Part shown: positions 20,085 to 28,193 of the stretch, in pieces | Position numbering within the stretch: the stretch's first letter is position 1 | Layout of the letters: the number at the start of each line of letters is the position of its first letter | Source of the DNA: Pedobacter polaris | GTDB lineage: Bacteria; Bacteroidota; Bacteroidia; Sphingobacteriales; Sphingobacteriaceae | NCBI RefSeq assembly: GCF_005116505.1 | Contig: NZ_SWBR01000001.1 | Span: forward strand, 1,240,001 to 1,304,000 | DNA length: 64,000 nucleotides | Direction of reading: 5' to 3' | The notes under the pieces: generated by a model | The model's database searches: none | What the model saw: the letters and a program-made list of their open reading frames with translations, nothing else | What the model was told of the DNA's origin: nothing | Position numbers and translations under genes: made by a program

Positions 20085-20115
20085 AACAAAAGCCAGATAA
20101 AATCCGGCCTTTGTT
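20085..20115 (-). terminator. Intrinsic terminator after the 102-aa secreted protein gene
   Basis: Arms of 13 nt (AACAAAGGCCGGA / TCTGGCTTTTGTT on the minus strand, two wobble positions) around a 5-nt loop, followed by ATTTTTGC. The plus-strand side also has a T-rich stretch (GTTGTTTTTATTA), so it may work both ways. It lies 12 nt upstream of the response-regulator start. Confidence 0.7.
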
Positions 20116-20146
20116 GTTTTTATTACGATATATAGATATTTGGGAA

Positions 20147-20455
20147 TTACTCTACTGGTTTACCGTCTTTGTCAAATTTTAATGAACCTACTTTTTCTTC
20201 TTTTTTAACATCAACTTGGAAATATAATTTGTCTCCGTCCTTAACACTAAATGCAGCAGTTGGTGTCCAAGTTGCATATGGTTCTGTTTTAAGAATGTCG
20301 GCAATTGGTTTTGGAAGTTCTTCTAATTTAATTGGTGTTTTTACAACGCTATCTTGTACTGAAACTAATTCGATTTTGTTTTTGATTTCTCCTGCTTGTA
20401 CTGTTGTAAATCCCGCGAAAGCTAAAATTGCAGCTGATAAAATTAATTTTTTCAT
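20147..20455 (-). CDS. Small secreted protein, PepSY-like fold possible
   Basis: A 102-residue protein with a clear signal peptide (MKKLILSAAILAFAGFTTVQA, cut after about residue 21). The mature part of about 80 residues alternates charged and hydrophobic residues, with DGDKLYFQVDVKKEEKVGSL followed by KFDKDGKPVE. That pattern recalls periplasmic PepSY-like domains, but the match is weak. It stands alone between a terminator and a 214-nt divergent intergenic region. Function is unknown. Confidence 0.7.
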   Translation of the reverse strand: MKKLILSAAILAFAGFTTVQAGEIKNKIELVSVQDSVVKTPIKLEELPKPIADILKTEPYATWTPTAAFSVKDGDKLYFQVDVKKEEKVGSLKFDKDGKPVE

Positions 20456-20636
20456 AATTAAAAGTTTTAAAATATTATTTAGTGAAACTATACAAGGCTA
20501 TAGTACAGAATGATGCCAAAAGGACTGTGATCTTTTAAATAGCTGGTTTTTAGGTCTTTGTTTAATTTGTTCATTTTAAAAATTGTGGAGAAGTGCAACA
20601 CATTGTAGCGAACATCAACAATGTTTAATTATAATC

Positions 20637-20666
20637 TTTGGTTTTACACTTATTCCGCTTAATTTG
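20637..20666 (+). promoter_or_regulatory. Probable amidohydrolase promoter, possibly giving a leaderless mRNA
   Basis: TTTG (20637-20640), 18-nt spacer, TTAATTTG (20659-20666), one mismatch from TAnnTTTG. The ATG at 20670 is so close that the transcript would begin at or near the start codon. The rest of the 20456-20669 intergenic region holds nothing else recognisable. Confidence 0.4.
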
Positions 20667-20669
20667 TAA

Positions 20670-21839
20670 ATGCAAAATTTCATATCTGCCAAGTGGATAT
20701 TTCCAGTAGATGCTAAACCTATAGAAGGTGGAGTTTTGGAGATTGACGCTGATGGTGTCATTCTTCAGGTTTTAACAGCAGAAGAAGCTAAAGCTAAAGC
20801 AATCAATAATATCCAACATTTCGAAGGGTGGTTAATTCCGGGTTTTGTAAATACCCATTGCCATTTAGAGTTATCGCATATGCGAGGAATAATAAATGAA
20901 GGAACAGGTTTGCCAAGCTTTATCAAACAAATTTTAGCACATAGGCAACAACCTGAAGAAGATATTCTTTTGGCTATGCAAAAAGCTGATCAAGAAATGT
21001 ATGAAAATGGAATTGTAGCCGTTGGCGACATCTCAAATCAGTTAATTTCAAAATCAATTAAGCTTAAGAGTAAAGTTTACTATCATACTTTTGTAGAAGT
21101 TTTTGGGTTTAACAGACCATCTTTGCCAATTATTGAAGCTGGGGTTCAATTAAAAGATGATTTTGCTCCCCTTAAAGCATCAGTAGTACCTCATTCGCCC
21201 TATTCAGTTTCTTCCGAATTGTTTAATGAAATAAATAAGGTTACTCAAAGCGATGATATTTTAACAATCCACAACCAAGAAACCAAAGGAGAAAATGAGC
21301 TTTTTGAATCAGGTGTCGGAGCATTTGCAGATTTTTTTGCAGAATTAGGGATTGCGCAGAGCGATGCTCATAACCAAGGAAGAAATTCATTAAACTACCA
21401 TTTGCCTCAACTACCTAAATATACTAACACTCTTTTAGTGCATAACACTTTTACTGACAAGGCAGATGTGGATTTCTCTAAAGAACAGCATCAAAAATTG
21501 TATTGGTGTTTATGCCCAAATGCAAATTTATATATAGAAAATAACTTGCCAGATGTAGACTTATTGAAGAATGAAGATCTAAAAATTACACTTGGAACCG
21601 ATAGTTTGGCAAGTAATCATCAATTAAATATCTTGGCAGAAATGCAAACTTTGCAAGACTACAAAAAAGTTTCTTTTGAAGAGATGTTAAAATGGGCTAC
21701 TCTAAATGGAGCTGAATTTTTAGCAATTGAATTGCAATATGGAAGTTTAACTGTTGGTAAAAAGCCTGGCATATTAAACATAAGCAATGTTGTAGATGGA
21801 ACGGTAACAGAGAAAACAACCATAAAACGTTTATTTTAG
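20670..21839 (+). CDS. Amidohydrolase superfamily deaminase/hydrolase
   Basis: A 389-residue cytoplasmic metal-dependent hydrolase. Metal ligands: His63 and His65 in NTHCHLELSH, later histidines in VVPHSPYSVS and TIHNQET, and the catalytic Asp in LGTDSLASNHQLN (about 310). The overall pattern resembles the SAH/MTA/aminofutalosine-deaminase and chlorohydrolase branch, so it probably deaminates a purine-like substrate, but the exact substrate cannot be read off. The next gene starts 4 nt after its stop, indicating one operon with the flavin oxidoreductase. Confidence 0.85.
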   Translation: MQNFISAKWIFPVDAKPIEGGVLEIDADGVILQVLTAEEAKAKAINNIQHFEGWLIPGFVNTHCHLELSHMRGIINEGTGLPSFIKQILAHRQQPEEDILLAMQKADQEMYENGIVAVGDISNQLISKSIKLKSKVYYHTFVEVFGFNRPSLPIIEAGVQLKDDFAPLKASVVPHSPYSVSSELFNEINKVTQSDDILTIHNQETKGENELFESGVGAFADFFAELGIAQSDAHNQGRNSLNYHLPQLPKYTNTLLVHNTFTDKADVDFSKEQHQKLYWCLCPNANLYIENNLPDVDLLKNEDLKITLGTDSLASNHQLNILAEMQTLQDYKKVSFEEMLKWATLNGAEFLAIELQYGSLTVGKKPGILNISNVVDGTVTEKTTIKRLF

Positions 21840-21843
21840 CGAA

Positions 21844-22797
21844 ATGATCAATCGTATTATACAACTTTTCAATATCAAATATCCAATTATTCAAGCAGGA
21901 ATGGTTTGGTGTAGTGGTTGGAAATTAGCTTCAGCTGTTTCTAATGCTGGGGGCCTAGGTATAATAGGTGCGGGTTCAATGTATCCAGAGATTTTGAGAA
22001 CACATATTCAGAAATGCAAACAAGCAACTTCGAATCCGTTTGCAGTAAACGTTCCATTGCTTTATCCTAACGTGAAAGAAATCATGGATATCCTTGTTGA
22101 AGAAGATGTAAAAATTGTATTTACATCCGCTGGTAATCCTGTCACATGGACAAGTTTCTTGAAGGAAAAGGGGATTATAGTAGTGCACGTTATTGCCAAT
22201 ACCAAATTTGCCTTAAAAGCACAAGAATGTGGCGTTGATGCCGTAGTTGCTGAAGGTTTTGAGGCAGGTGGTCATAATGGTAGAGAAGAAACAACCACTT
22301 TATGTTTAATTCCGATGATCAAAGCTGCGGTTAAAATTCCTGTAATTGCTGCAGGTGGAATTGCAAGTGGAAAAGCCATGTTGGCTACCTTTGCTTTGGG
22401 TGCAGATGCAATTCAAATCGGTTCTGCTTTTGCAGTAGCTGAAGAATCATCGGCCCATTTAAATTTTAAAGAAAAAATAATTTCCTCTGCAGAAGGAGAT
22501 ACCAAATTACGAATGAAAAAATTAGTGCCAGTCCGTTTATTAAAAAATGAATTTGCTGATAAAGTAGCTCAAGCAGAGGCAGACGGTGCTAATATGGCCC
22601 AATTGGCCGAACTTTTAGGTAGGGCAAGAGCAAAATTAGGTATGTTTGAAGGAAATATGGAGCAAGGTGAACTAGAAATTGGTCAAGTATCAGCGATGCT
22701 TGATGAAATTAAACCTGCTGCAGAAATTTTAAATGAAATTTGGGATGAGTTTTTAACAGAAAAAGAGAACTTGAATAGAATTAATTTTACCACATAA
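21844..22797 (+). CDS. Nitronate monooxygenase-family flavin oxidoreductase
   Basis: A 317-residue TIM-barrel FMN protein of the NMO / 2-nitropropane dioxygenase family. Visible: the start of the barrel IKYPIIQAGMVW, the catalytic His in EGFEAGGHNGREE, FMN-phosphate loops AAGGIASGKA and GADAIQIGSAF. FabK-type enoyl-ACP reductases share this fold, so a fatty-acid role cannot be excluded, but FabK would usually lie in a fab cluster. Starts 4 nt after the amidohydrolase and is followed 6 nt later by a membrane protein, so the three are probably co-transcribed. Confidence 0.87.
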   Translation: MINRIIQLFNIKYPIIQAGMVWCSGWKLASAVSNAGGLGIIGAGSMYPEILRTHIQKCKQATSNPFAVNVPLLYPNVKEIMDILVEEDVKIVFTSAGNPVTWTSFLKEKGIIVVHVIANTKFALKAQECGVDAVVAEGFEAGGHNGREETTTLCLIPMIKAAVKIPVIAAGGIASGKAMLATFALGADAIQIGSAFAVAEESSAHLNFKEKIISSAEGDTKLRMKKLVPVRLLKNEFADKVAQAEADGANMAQLAELLGRARAKLGMFEGNMEQGELEIGQVSAMLDEIKPAAEILNEIWDEFLTEKENLNRINFTT

Positions 22798-22803
22798 ACT
22801 ATA

Positions 22804-23181
22804 ATGAATACTAAAATATTAATGACTTCAAGTACCATAGTCATGGCAACAATTGGTTTGGTTTGTTCATTTATGCCAGACGAAGTTTTAACATATTTTG
22901 GTATTAAAGAATTCATTGTTCTTCCCTTAATTATCCAAGTTTTGGGTTCAACTTATTTGGGTTTCGCCATTTTAAATTGGATGGCAAAATCAAATTTGAT
23001 AGGTGGTATTTATAGCAAGCCTGTTGTAATAGGAAATTTTATGCACTATGCGGTAAGTAGCCTTGCATTGGTCAAATTTTTTATGGCCCACACCGACTTA
23101 AAATTGATTTTAATTCCACTGGGTATCTATGTGATATTTGCATTGCTATTTGGAAAAGTAATGTTTAGTAGCCCAGTTTAA
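22804..23181 (+). CDS. Small four-helix integral membrane protein
   Basis: A 125-residue protein with four predicted membrane helices (about 4-24, 35-58, 72-92, 98-118) and very short loops. No known catalytic motif. It sits 6 nt after the flavin oxidoreductase gene and is followed by a tiny membrane ORF, so it probably belongs to the same transcript. I do not recognise a functional family. Confidence 0.75.
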   Translation: MNTKILMTSSTIVMATIGLVCSFMPDEVLTYFGIKEFIVLPLIIQVLGSTYLGFAILNWMAKSNLIGGIYSKPVVIGNFMHYAVSSLALVKFFMAHTDLKLILIPLGIYVIFALLFGKVMFSSPV

Positions 23182-23205
23182 TCGATTACAGCTTAGAATA
23201 ATATA

Positions 23206-23340
23206 ATGATTTTTAAAAGAGTATTGGCGGTTATAACGATTATTTTAGTAATCATTGCAATTGTATTGATAAAAAAAAGAGCCAAACAAATGCCTAAGAA
23301 TAAACCCCAACAAGAACTAAATAAGAATGAAACATATTAA
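23206..23340 (+). CDS. 44-aa single-pass membrane peptide
   Basis: ATG at 23206 to TAA at 23340. The N-terminal half is one hydrophobic helix (residues 6-22, VLAVITIILVIIAIVLI), followed by a basic, Gln/Asn-rich cytoplasmic tail (KKRAKQMPKNK). It begins 25 nt after the preceding membrane protein gene and overlaps the start of acyP by 14 nt in another frame, a classic translational-coupling arrangement. Too short for statistical support alone; the strong helix-plus-basic-tail pattern and packing argue that it is real. Confidence 0.5.
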   Translation: MIFKRVLAVITIILVIIAIVLIKKRAKQMPKNKPQQELNKNETY

Positions 23341-23611
23341 TATAAAAGTAACCGGTAAGGTTCAGGGCGTTTTTTTTAGGGCGAGCACCAAAGCAGTAGC
23401 CGACCAAATGGGTGTTAAAGGCTTGGTTAAAAATGAAAAGGATGGCTCTGTTTACATAGAAGCAGAGGCTGATGCTACTACTTTAGAAATGTTTGTTGAT
23501 TGGTGTGATGAAGGTCCAGAAAAAGCTAAAGTAGAAAATGTAGTTGTAGAAGATGGAGAAATTAAAAATTATCGCAACTTTGAGGTTGTAAAAAAGAATT
23601 TATTGTGGTAA
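23327..23611 (+). CDS. acyP: Acylphosphatase
   Basis: A 94-residue cytoplasmic enzyme hydrolysing acyl phosphates. The signature GKVQGVFFRAST includes catalytic Arg18, and Asn36 lies in GLVKNEKDGSV; both catalytic residues are present. The start ATG overlaps the upstream 44-aa reading frame. The downstream 112 nt hold a simple-sequence repeat. Confidence 0.92.
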   Translation: MKHINIKVTGKVQGVFFRASTKAVADQMGVKGLVKNEKDGSVYIEAEADATTLEMFVDWCDEGPEKAKVENVVVEDGEIKNYRNFEVVKKNLLW

Positions 23612-23690
23612 AGCTGATTTACGATTTTAAATTTACGAATTACGATTTGCCGAAAAAATAATAAATTTTAGATTGAAGTTTCAATTAGAA

Positions 23691-23718
23691 ATCTAAAATC
23701 TAAAATCTAAAATCTAAA
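23691..23718. repeat. Tandem 7-mer repeat, four units of ATCTAAA
   Basis: Four perfect copies of ATCTAAA end the 112-nt gap between acyP and the flippase gene. An inverted partner (TTTTAGATT, near 23667-23675) lies 15 nt upstream, and a near-duplicate 'acgattt..aaatttacgaattacgattt' precedes it at 23621-23649. The array stops about 5 nt before the TTG start, so copy-number change could alter the spacing of any promoter or leader. Confidence 0.8.
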
Positions 23719-23723
23719 ATAAT

Positions 23724-25214
23724 TTGTCTGTATATAAAAAATTTGCTGGTCAAACAATGATTTATGGTATAAGTACCATATTTTCCAGACTATTTAATTT
23801 TATCCTAACTCCAATTTACACTAGTGTTTATGCACAAGGTGTATATGGTATTTTCACTAAAATGTTCAGTTATGCTTCCATTATTAATGCAATTTTGGCA
23901 TTTGGTATGGAAACCACCTTTTTCCGTTACTTGAATAAACATGAGGATAAAAAGCAAGAGGTTTATAACAATAGCTTTTTAGTTATTGCTTTTATTTCCA
24001 TTCTTTTTTTGGTTACCGGATTAATTTTTACAGACTATATAACAAGGTTTACCTCAAGTAGCGATGGTCACGCAAGCTATGACGAACAAAGAAAATACGT
24101 TCAATATTTAATATGGATATTATTTACAGATGCTATTTGTGTAATCCCTTTCGCTAAATTAAGGGCAGATGGTAGGCCAATTAAATATAGTGTGGTCAAG
24201 TTTTTTAATATTGGTGTTTTTGTAGTGTTAAACCTGGTGTTTATTTATGTTATTCCAGCGGTAATAAAACACGATTTAGCAGGAGCAGAATGGTTATCAT
24301 CTTGGTTTAAACCGGATTGGATTGGTTATGTTTTTGTTGCCAATTTAGTTGCTAGCATATCAACGTTCCTATTATTGCTTCCAGAATTTGGAGCTCTTCA
24401 ATTGAAATTTGATAAACAACTTTTCTATAAAATGTTTGCTTATAGTTGGCCAGTTTTGGTGGCTAATCTATCGTTTATCATTAATGAAAACCTAGATAAA
24501 ATATTGTTAGGAAAGTATCTTCCAGCAAATATTGCAGATTATGAAACAGGTATTTATGGCGCAGTTTGTAAACTGGCTATTTTCATCAGTATTTTTAATA
24601 CGGCTTTTAGACTTGGAGCTGAACCCTTCTTTTTTAGTCACTCTAAAGATGAAAATGCTAAAACAACTTATGCTAATATTCTTAATTATTTTGTGTTGGC
24701 ACTCGCAATTTTATTTGTCGGCTTAATAGCAAATATTGATTTAATCAAACATTTTATTGATAAGCGCTATTGGATTGGTTTACCAGCCGTTCCTTTCTTG
24801 CTTTTTGGTTACGTCTGTTTGGGCATCTATATGAACTTATCAGTTTGGTATCGTCTTTCAGATCAAACACGTTATGGTCTATACATTTCTTTGGTTGGGG
24901 CAGTCTTTACTATTGTGATGAACATCATACTCATTCCAAAGTACAGCTATATGGCTTCTGCATGGGTAAGCATGTTAGCTTATTTTATCATTATGGTAAT
25001 CTCTTACGTTTTAGGCCAAAAATATTATCCAATCCCTTATAATTTAAAAAAGATTTCAATCTATTTAATCATTTCAACTGCTATTGTTTTTATTTCATTT
25101 TTTATATTTAATCGAAATATATATATAGGCAATGCGTTATTAATTGCATTTATTGCTGGAGTTGCCTACTTTGAAAAAAATGATTTAATGAAGATATTAA
25201 AGCGTACAACTTAA
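23724..25214 (+). CDS. Polysaccharide flippase (Wzx/MATE-type, MviN-like)
   Basis: A 496-residue inner-membrane protein with about 14 hydrophobic helices, of the polysaccharide biosynthesis / MOP exporter superfamily. It starts with FAGQTMIYGISTIFSRLFNFILTPIY, the usual first helix of these proteins, and has the ENLDKILLGKYL segment seen in O-unit flippases. It probably moves a lipid-linked glycan across the membrane. The start is a TTG at 23724; the ATG 33 nt inside would cut into helix 1, so TTG is preferred. It is followed 33 nt later by dut. No glycosyltransferases are adjacent. Confidence 0.85.
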   Translation: MSVYKKFAGQTMIYGISTIFSRLFNFILTPIYTSVYAQGVYGIFTKMFSYASIINAILAFGMETTFFRYLNKHEDKKQEVYNNSFLVIAFISILFLVTGLIFTDYITRFTSSSDGHASYDEQRKYVQYLIWILFTDAICVIPFAKLRADGRPIKYSVVKFFNIGVFVVLNLVFIYVIPAVIKHDLAGAEWLSSWFKPDWIGYVFVANLVASISTFLLLLPEFGALQLKFDKQLFYKMFAYSWPVLVANLSFIINENLDKILLGKYLPANIADYETGIYGAVCKLAIFISIFNTAFRLGAEPFFFSHSKDENAKTTYANILNYFVLALAILFVGLIANIDLIKHFIDKRYWIGLPAVPFLLFGYVCLGIYMNLSVWYRLSDQTRYGLYISLVGAVFTIVMNIILIPKYSYMASAWVSMLAYFIIMVISYVLGQKYYPIPYNLKKISIYLIISTAIVFISFFIFNRNIYIGNALLIAFIAGVAYFEKNDLMKILKRTT

Positions 25215-25247
25215 CTTTTCAATTCTATTATCTCAAATCTAAATAAA

Positions 25248-25679
25248 GTGAACATCAAAATCATTAACCATTCAAATCATCCACTACCAGCATATGAAAC
25301 CGCTCATGCTGCAGGAATGGATTTAAGAGCATTTACGCCAGAACAGATTACAATTAAACCTTTGCAACGACTTTTAATTCCAACGGGTTTGCATATAGAA
25401 CTGCCAATTGGATATGAAGCGCAAATTAGGCCCCGAAGTGGACTGGCTTATAAACATGGAATTGGGATTGTAAATTCACCCGGAACAATTGATGCAGATT
25501 ACCGTGGGGAAATTAAAGTTTTATTAGTTAATTTATCAGACATTGATTTTGTAATTAATGATGGTGATAGAATTGCACAAATGGTAATTGCTAAACACGA
25601 AACAATAAGCTGGGAAAGTGTAGTAGAATTGAATGATACAGCTCGTGGTGCCGGAGGCTATGGGCATACCGGGAAATAG
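25248..25679 (+). CDS. dut: dUTP diphosphatase
   Basis: Hydrolyses dUTP to dUMP and pyrophosphate, keeping uracil out of DNA. It has 143 residues and all five trimeric dUTPase motifs: AAGMDLRA (I), [11 protein letters not shown] (II), [11 protein letters not shown] (III with catalytic Asp), DRIAQMVI (IV), [10 protein letters not shown] (V, with His where Ser is commoner). The start is GTG. It is followed 24 nt later by the TPR gene. Confidence 0.96.
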   Translation: MNIKIINHSNHPLPAYETAHAAGMDLRAFTPEQITIKPLQRLLIPTGLHIELPIGYEAQIRPRSGLAYKHGIGIVNSPGTIDADYRGEIKVLLVNLSDIDFVINDGDRIAQMVIAKHETISWESVVELNDTARGAGGYGHTGK

Positions 25680-25703
25680 TTTTAAGTAGGTTAAAACAAC
25701 AAA

Positions 25704-27401
25704 ATGAAGGTCACATTGGTATTTCTTTTTTTATGCTTTGTAGGCATTACATTGTTTGCGCAAGAACCCCCTGTGGTAGAAGGCAAAGAAGGGAATGTTG
25801 TGAAAGAGCTTTTTTTTGCTGGATTGAAAGAAAAAATGGCTGAAAACTATGCCAATGCCAACACCAATTTTACAAAAATTGTAAATATAGACCCAAAAAA
25901 TGATGCCGCATATTTTGAGATAGCGACCTTAAATTTCCGTCAAAATAAATTATTGGATGCTGAAGTAGCCATAAAAAAAGCAATAGCTTTAAAAGCAAAT
26001 AACGTTTGGTATTTAAGGTTACAGGGAGAAATTTATAAGCGCAACGGCAATATGGAAGCTTTAGTTGGAGTTTTTAACCAACTCATTGTTTTGTCTCCTG
26101 AGAATGAAGATTTTTATTATGATAGGGCAAATGCTTTTTTCATTGCAGGAAAAATACCAGAAGCTAAGAATGCTTATGATGAAATTGAACAAAGATTCGG
26201 GAGCTCAAAAGAGCTAACATTAGCTAAGCAACGGGTTGTCCTCCAAAGTGCTACAACGCCTACTGATGAATCGATTAATAAATTAATAGCAGAAAACCCA
26301 GCTGATGTTAAAAATTATCTTTATTTAAGTGGGGTTTTGCTAGAGAAAAATAAAAAAGAAGAAGCTTTAGCTCTACTCCAGAAAGCGAAAGTTTTAGAGC
26401 CAAATAATTTTGAGATTGATTTGGCCATGGCAGATATTTATCAATCTCAAAAAAAGAATGAATTGGCCATTCTACCTTTAAAATCTGCTTTTGCCCAAAC
26501 AGCAATGCCTATTGCTAGTAAGGTTAAAATTGTGAGTTTAATGTTGCCAAGGTTTAACAATCAGTTAGTGGTAAAAGACGCAACAGATTTAACCCAAATA
26601 GCTTTAAAAGCTCATCCAAATGATCCAAAACTTTTATTGTTATATGGAGATGTACTTTACCAGCAGGGAAAATTAAATGATGCCAAGGAACAGTATCAGG
26701 CAGTTCTTAAAGTAGCTGAACAGAATTATTTAGCTTGGGAGAAAATTTTAGGCATACAAACTTTAATGGGCCAATATACTGATGCCATTAAAACTGGAGA
26801 AGAGGCATTATCTATTTATCCAAATCAAGCAATATTGTATTATTATAGAGCGTTTGCTCTCCATAGAAATGGCCAAAATGCAGAGGCAGGAATAGAAATT
26901 AAATCAGCTTTGCAGTTAGATGGAGATGATCAAAATTTAAAAGCAATGATTTTCGCATTACAGGCAGAAGTTTTAATAGATCAAGAGAAATTAAAAGAAG
27001 CAGATGCAGCATTTGATAAAGCCATTGCATTAGCTCCGGATAATTATTTAACCTTAAGCAATTATGCTTATTATCTAGCATTAAGAAATCAGAATTTAAG
27101 TAAGGCGGAAACACTTGCAGCGAAAGCAGCTGCGGCACTTCCTAAAAACGCATCTGTTTTAGACACCTATGCAATGGTGTTGTTTAAATTAGGTAAATAT
27201 GATTTAGCATTAAGTTGGATAGAGAGAGCTTTGCAAAACAATGAAGCATCAAACCCTGTTTACTTAGAGCACTATGGTGATATTCTTTTCTTAAAAGGAG
27301 AAAAGGAAAATGCCCTATTGCAATGGCAAAAAGCCAAACAAGCAGGAAATAGTTCCGAAAAATTAACTAAGAAAATCAATGAAAAGAAATATATTAAATA
27401 G
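25704..27401 (+). CDS. Secreted/periplasmic TPR-repeat protein
   Basis: A 565-residue protein with a signal peptide (MKVTLVFLFLCFVGITLFAQ). From about residue 35 to the end it is a series of tetratricopeptide repeats, for example NDAAYFEIATLNFRQNKLLD and LAPDNYLTLSNYAYYLALRN. It should be an all-helical scaffold for protein assembly. The downstream DUF4292 lipoprotein gene overlaps its end by 23 nt and the EnvC-like gene follows, a combination that suggests a shared role in envelope maintenance. No enzyme motif is present. Confidence 0.88.
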   Translation: MKVTLVFLFLCFVGITLFAQEPPVVEGKEGNVVKELFFAGLKEKMAENYANANTNFTKIVNIDPKNDAAYFEIATLNFRQNKLLDAEVAIKKAIALKANNVWYLRLQGEIYKRNGNMEALVGVFNQLIVLSPENEDFYYDRANAFFIAGKIPEAKNAYDEIEQRFGSSKELTLAKQRVVLQSATTPTDESINKLIAENPADVKNYLYLSGVLLEKNKKEEALALLQKAKVLEPNNFEIDLAMADIYQSQKKNELAILPLKSAFAQTAMPIASKVKIVSLMLPRFNNQLVVKDATDLTQIALKAHPNDPKLLLLYGDVLYQQGKLNDAKEQYQAVLKVAEQNYLAWEKILGIQTLMGQYTDAIKTGEEALSIYPNQAILYYYRAFALHRNGQNAEAGIEIKSALQLDGDDQNLKAMIFALQAEVLIDQEKLKEADAAFDKAIALAPDNYLTLSNYAYYLALRNQNLSKAETLAAKAAAALPKNASVLDTYAMVLFKLGKYDLALSWIERALQNNEASNPVYLEHYGDILFLKGEKENALLQWQKAKQAGNSSEKLTKKINEKKYIK

Positions 27402-28173
27402 CCTTATTTTAGCAGTATTTGCTACGTTTGCTGTTGGCTGTAGACCAAAAAAAGTAATTATTGCAACCCCATCGGCAAGTGCTGAAAAAGTAGAGGTAAG
27501 TGCAGATAAGAAACCAGAAAATTTAACGTTATTAAAAAGTAAAGATTTGCCATTTAATACGTTGTCTTTGAAGGGAAAAGCTAGCTTAGATGTGAATGGA
27601 GATGTAAATAATGTTACTATGAACATCAGAATTCAAAAAGATAAAAAAATATGGGTTAGCGTTACAGGATTAGCAGGAATAGAGGGAGTACGTGCAGTAA
27701 TTACTCCAGATAGTTTGCTATTGCGAAATAACCTGCAAAAAACATTTACAAAAAAACCTTTTAATTATATTTATGGGTTTACCAATAAACAAGTCAACTT
27801 TGGAATGTTGCAAGCAGTACTTTCAGGTAATACGATTAATGATTTTATGGTAGAAAAGTCTGATTTGGTACAAGAAAATGGAGTATGGGTTTTGAGTGGA
27901 AATGCTCAAGATTTAGCATATAGAATTCTGTTTAATACCTTATTAAAGCCTACAGAAGTAAATTTGAATGATGCAAAAAATGCCCAAGCTTTTAAAGTTG
28001 CTTATGGAGATTATACCCCAATAAACAGTTCATTGTTTCCTTCAAGTTTGAAAATTAATTCGATGGCAGGTGCTAAAAAAATTAATATATCAATAGAATT
28101 TATTAAAATAGAAAGCAATGTTGCGGTCGAATTTCCATTCTCAGTTCCTAAAAACTTTGAGCTAGTTAACTAA
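27379..28173 (+). CDS. DUF4292 family lipoprotein
   Basis: A 264-residue predicted lipoprotein: signal sequence MKRNILNSLILAVFATFAVG then Cys21. The body is a LolA/LolB-like or DUF4292-type beta-rich fold (NTLSLKGKASLDVNGDVNNV opening, repeated beta-strands, PFSVPKNFELV end). It overlaps the TPR gene by 23 nt, implying translational coupling. Proteins of this type occur next to TPR and M23 genes in Bacteroidota; an outer-membrane or peptidoglycan-associated role is inferred. Confidence 0.82.
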   Translation: MKRNILNSLILAVFATFAVGCRPKKVIIATPSASAEKVEVSADKKPENLTLLKSKDLPFNTLSLKGKASLDVNGDVNNVTMNIRIQKDKKIWVSVTGLAGIEGVRAVITPDSLLLRNNLQKTFTKKPFNYIYGFTNKQVNFGMLQAVLSGNTINDFMVEKSDLVQENGVWVLSGNAQDLAYRILFNTLLKPTEVNLNDAKNAQAFKVAYGDYTPINSSLFPSSLKINSMAGAKKINISIEFIKIESNVAVEFPFSVPKNFELVN

Positions 28174-28187
28174 TTTTTATATTTTTG
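28156..28187 (+). promoter_or_regulatory. Promoter of the EnvC-like gene
   Basis: TTTG (28156-28159), 20-nt spacer, TATTTTTG (28180-28187): a full match to the Bacteroidota consensus, lying across the end of the DUF4292 gene. The transcript should begin near the ATG at 28194, giving almost no leader. It also argues against the TTG at 28185 as start, because that codon is inside the -7 box. Confidence 0.6.
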
Positions 28188-28193
28188 GTGCAA

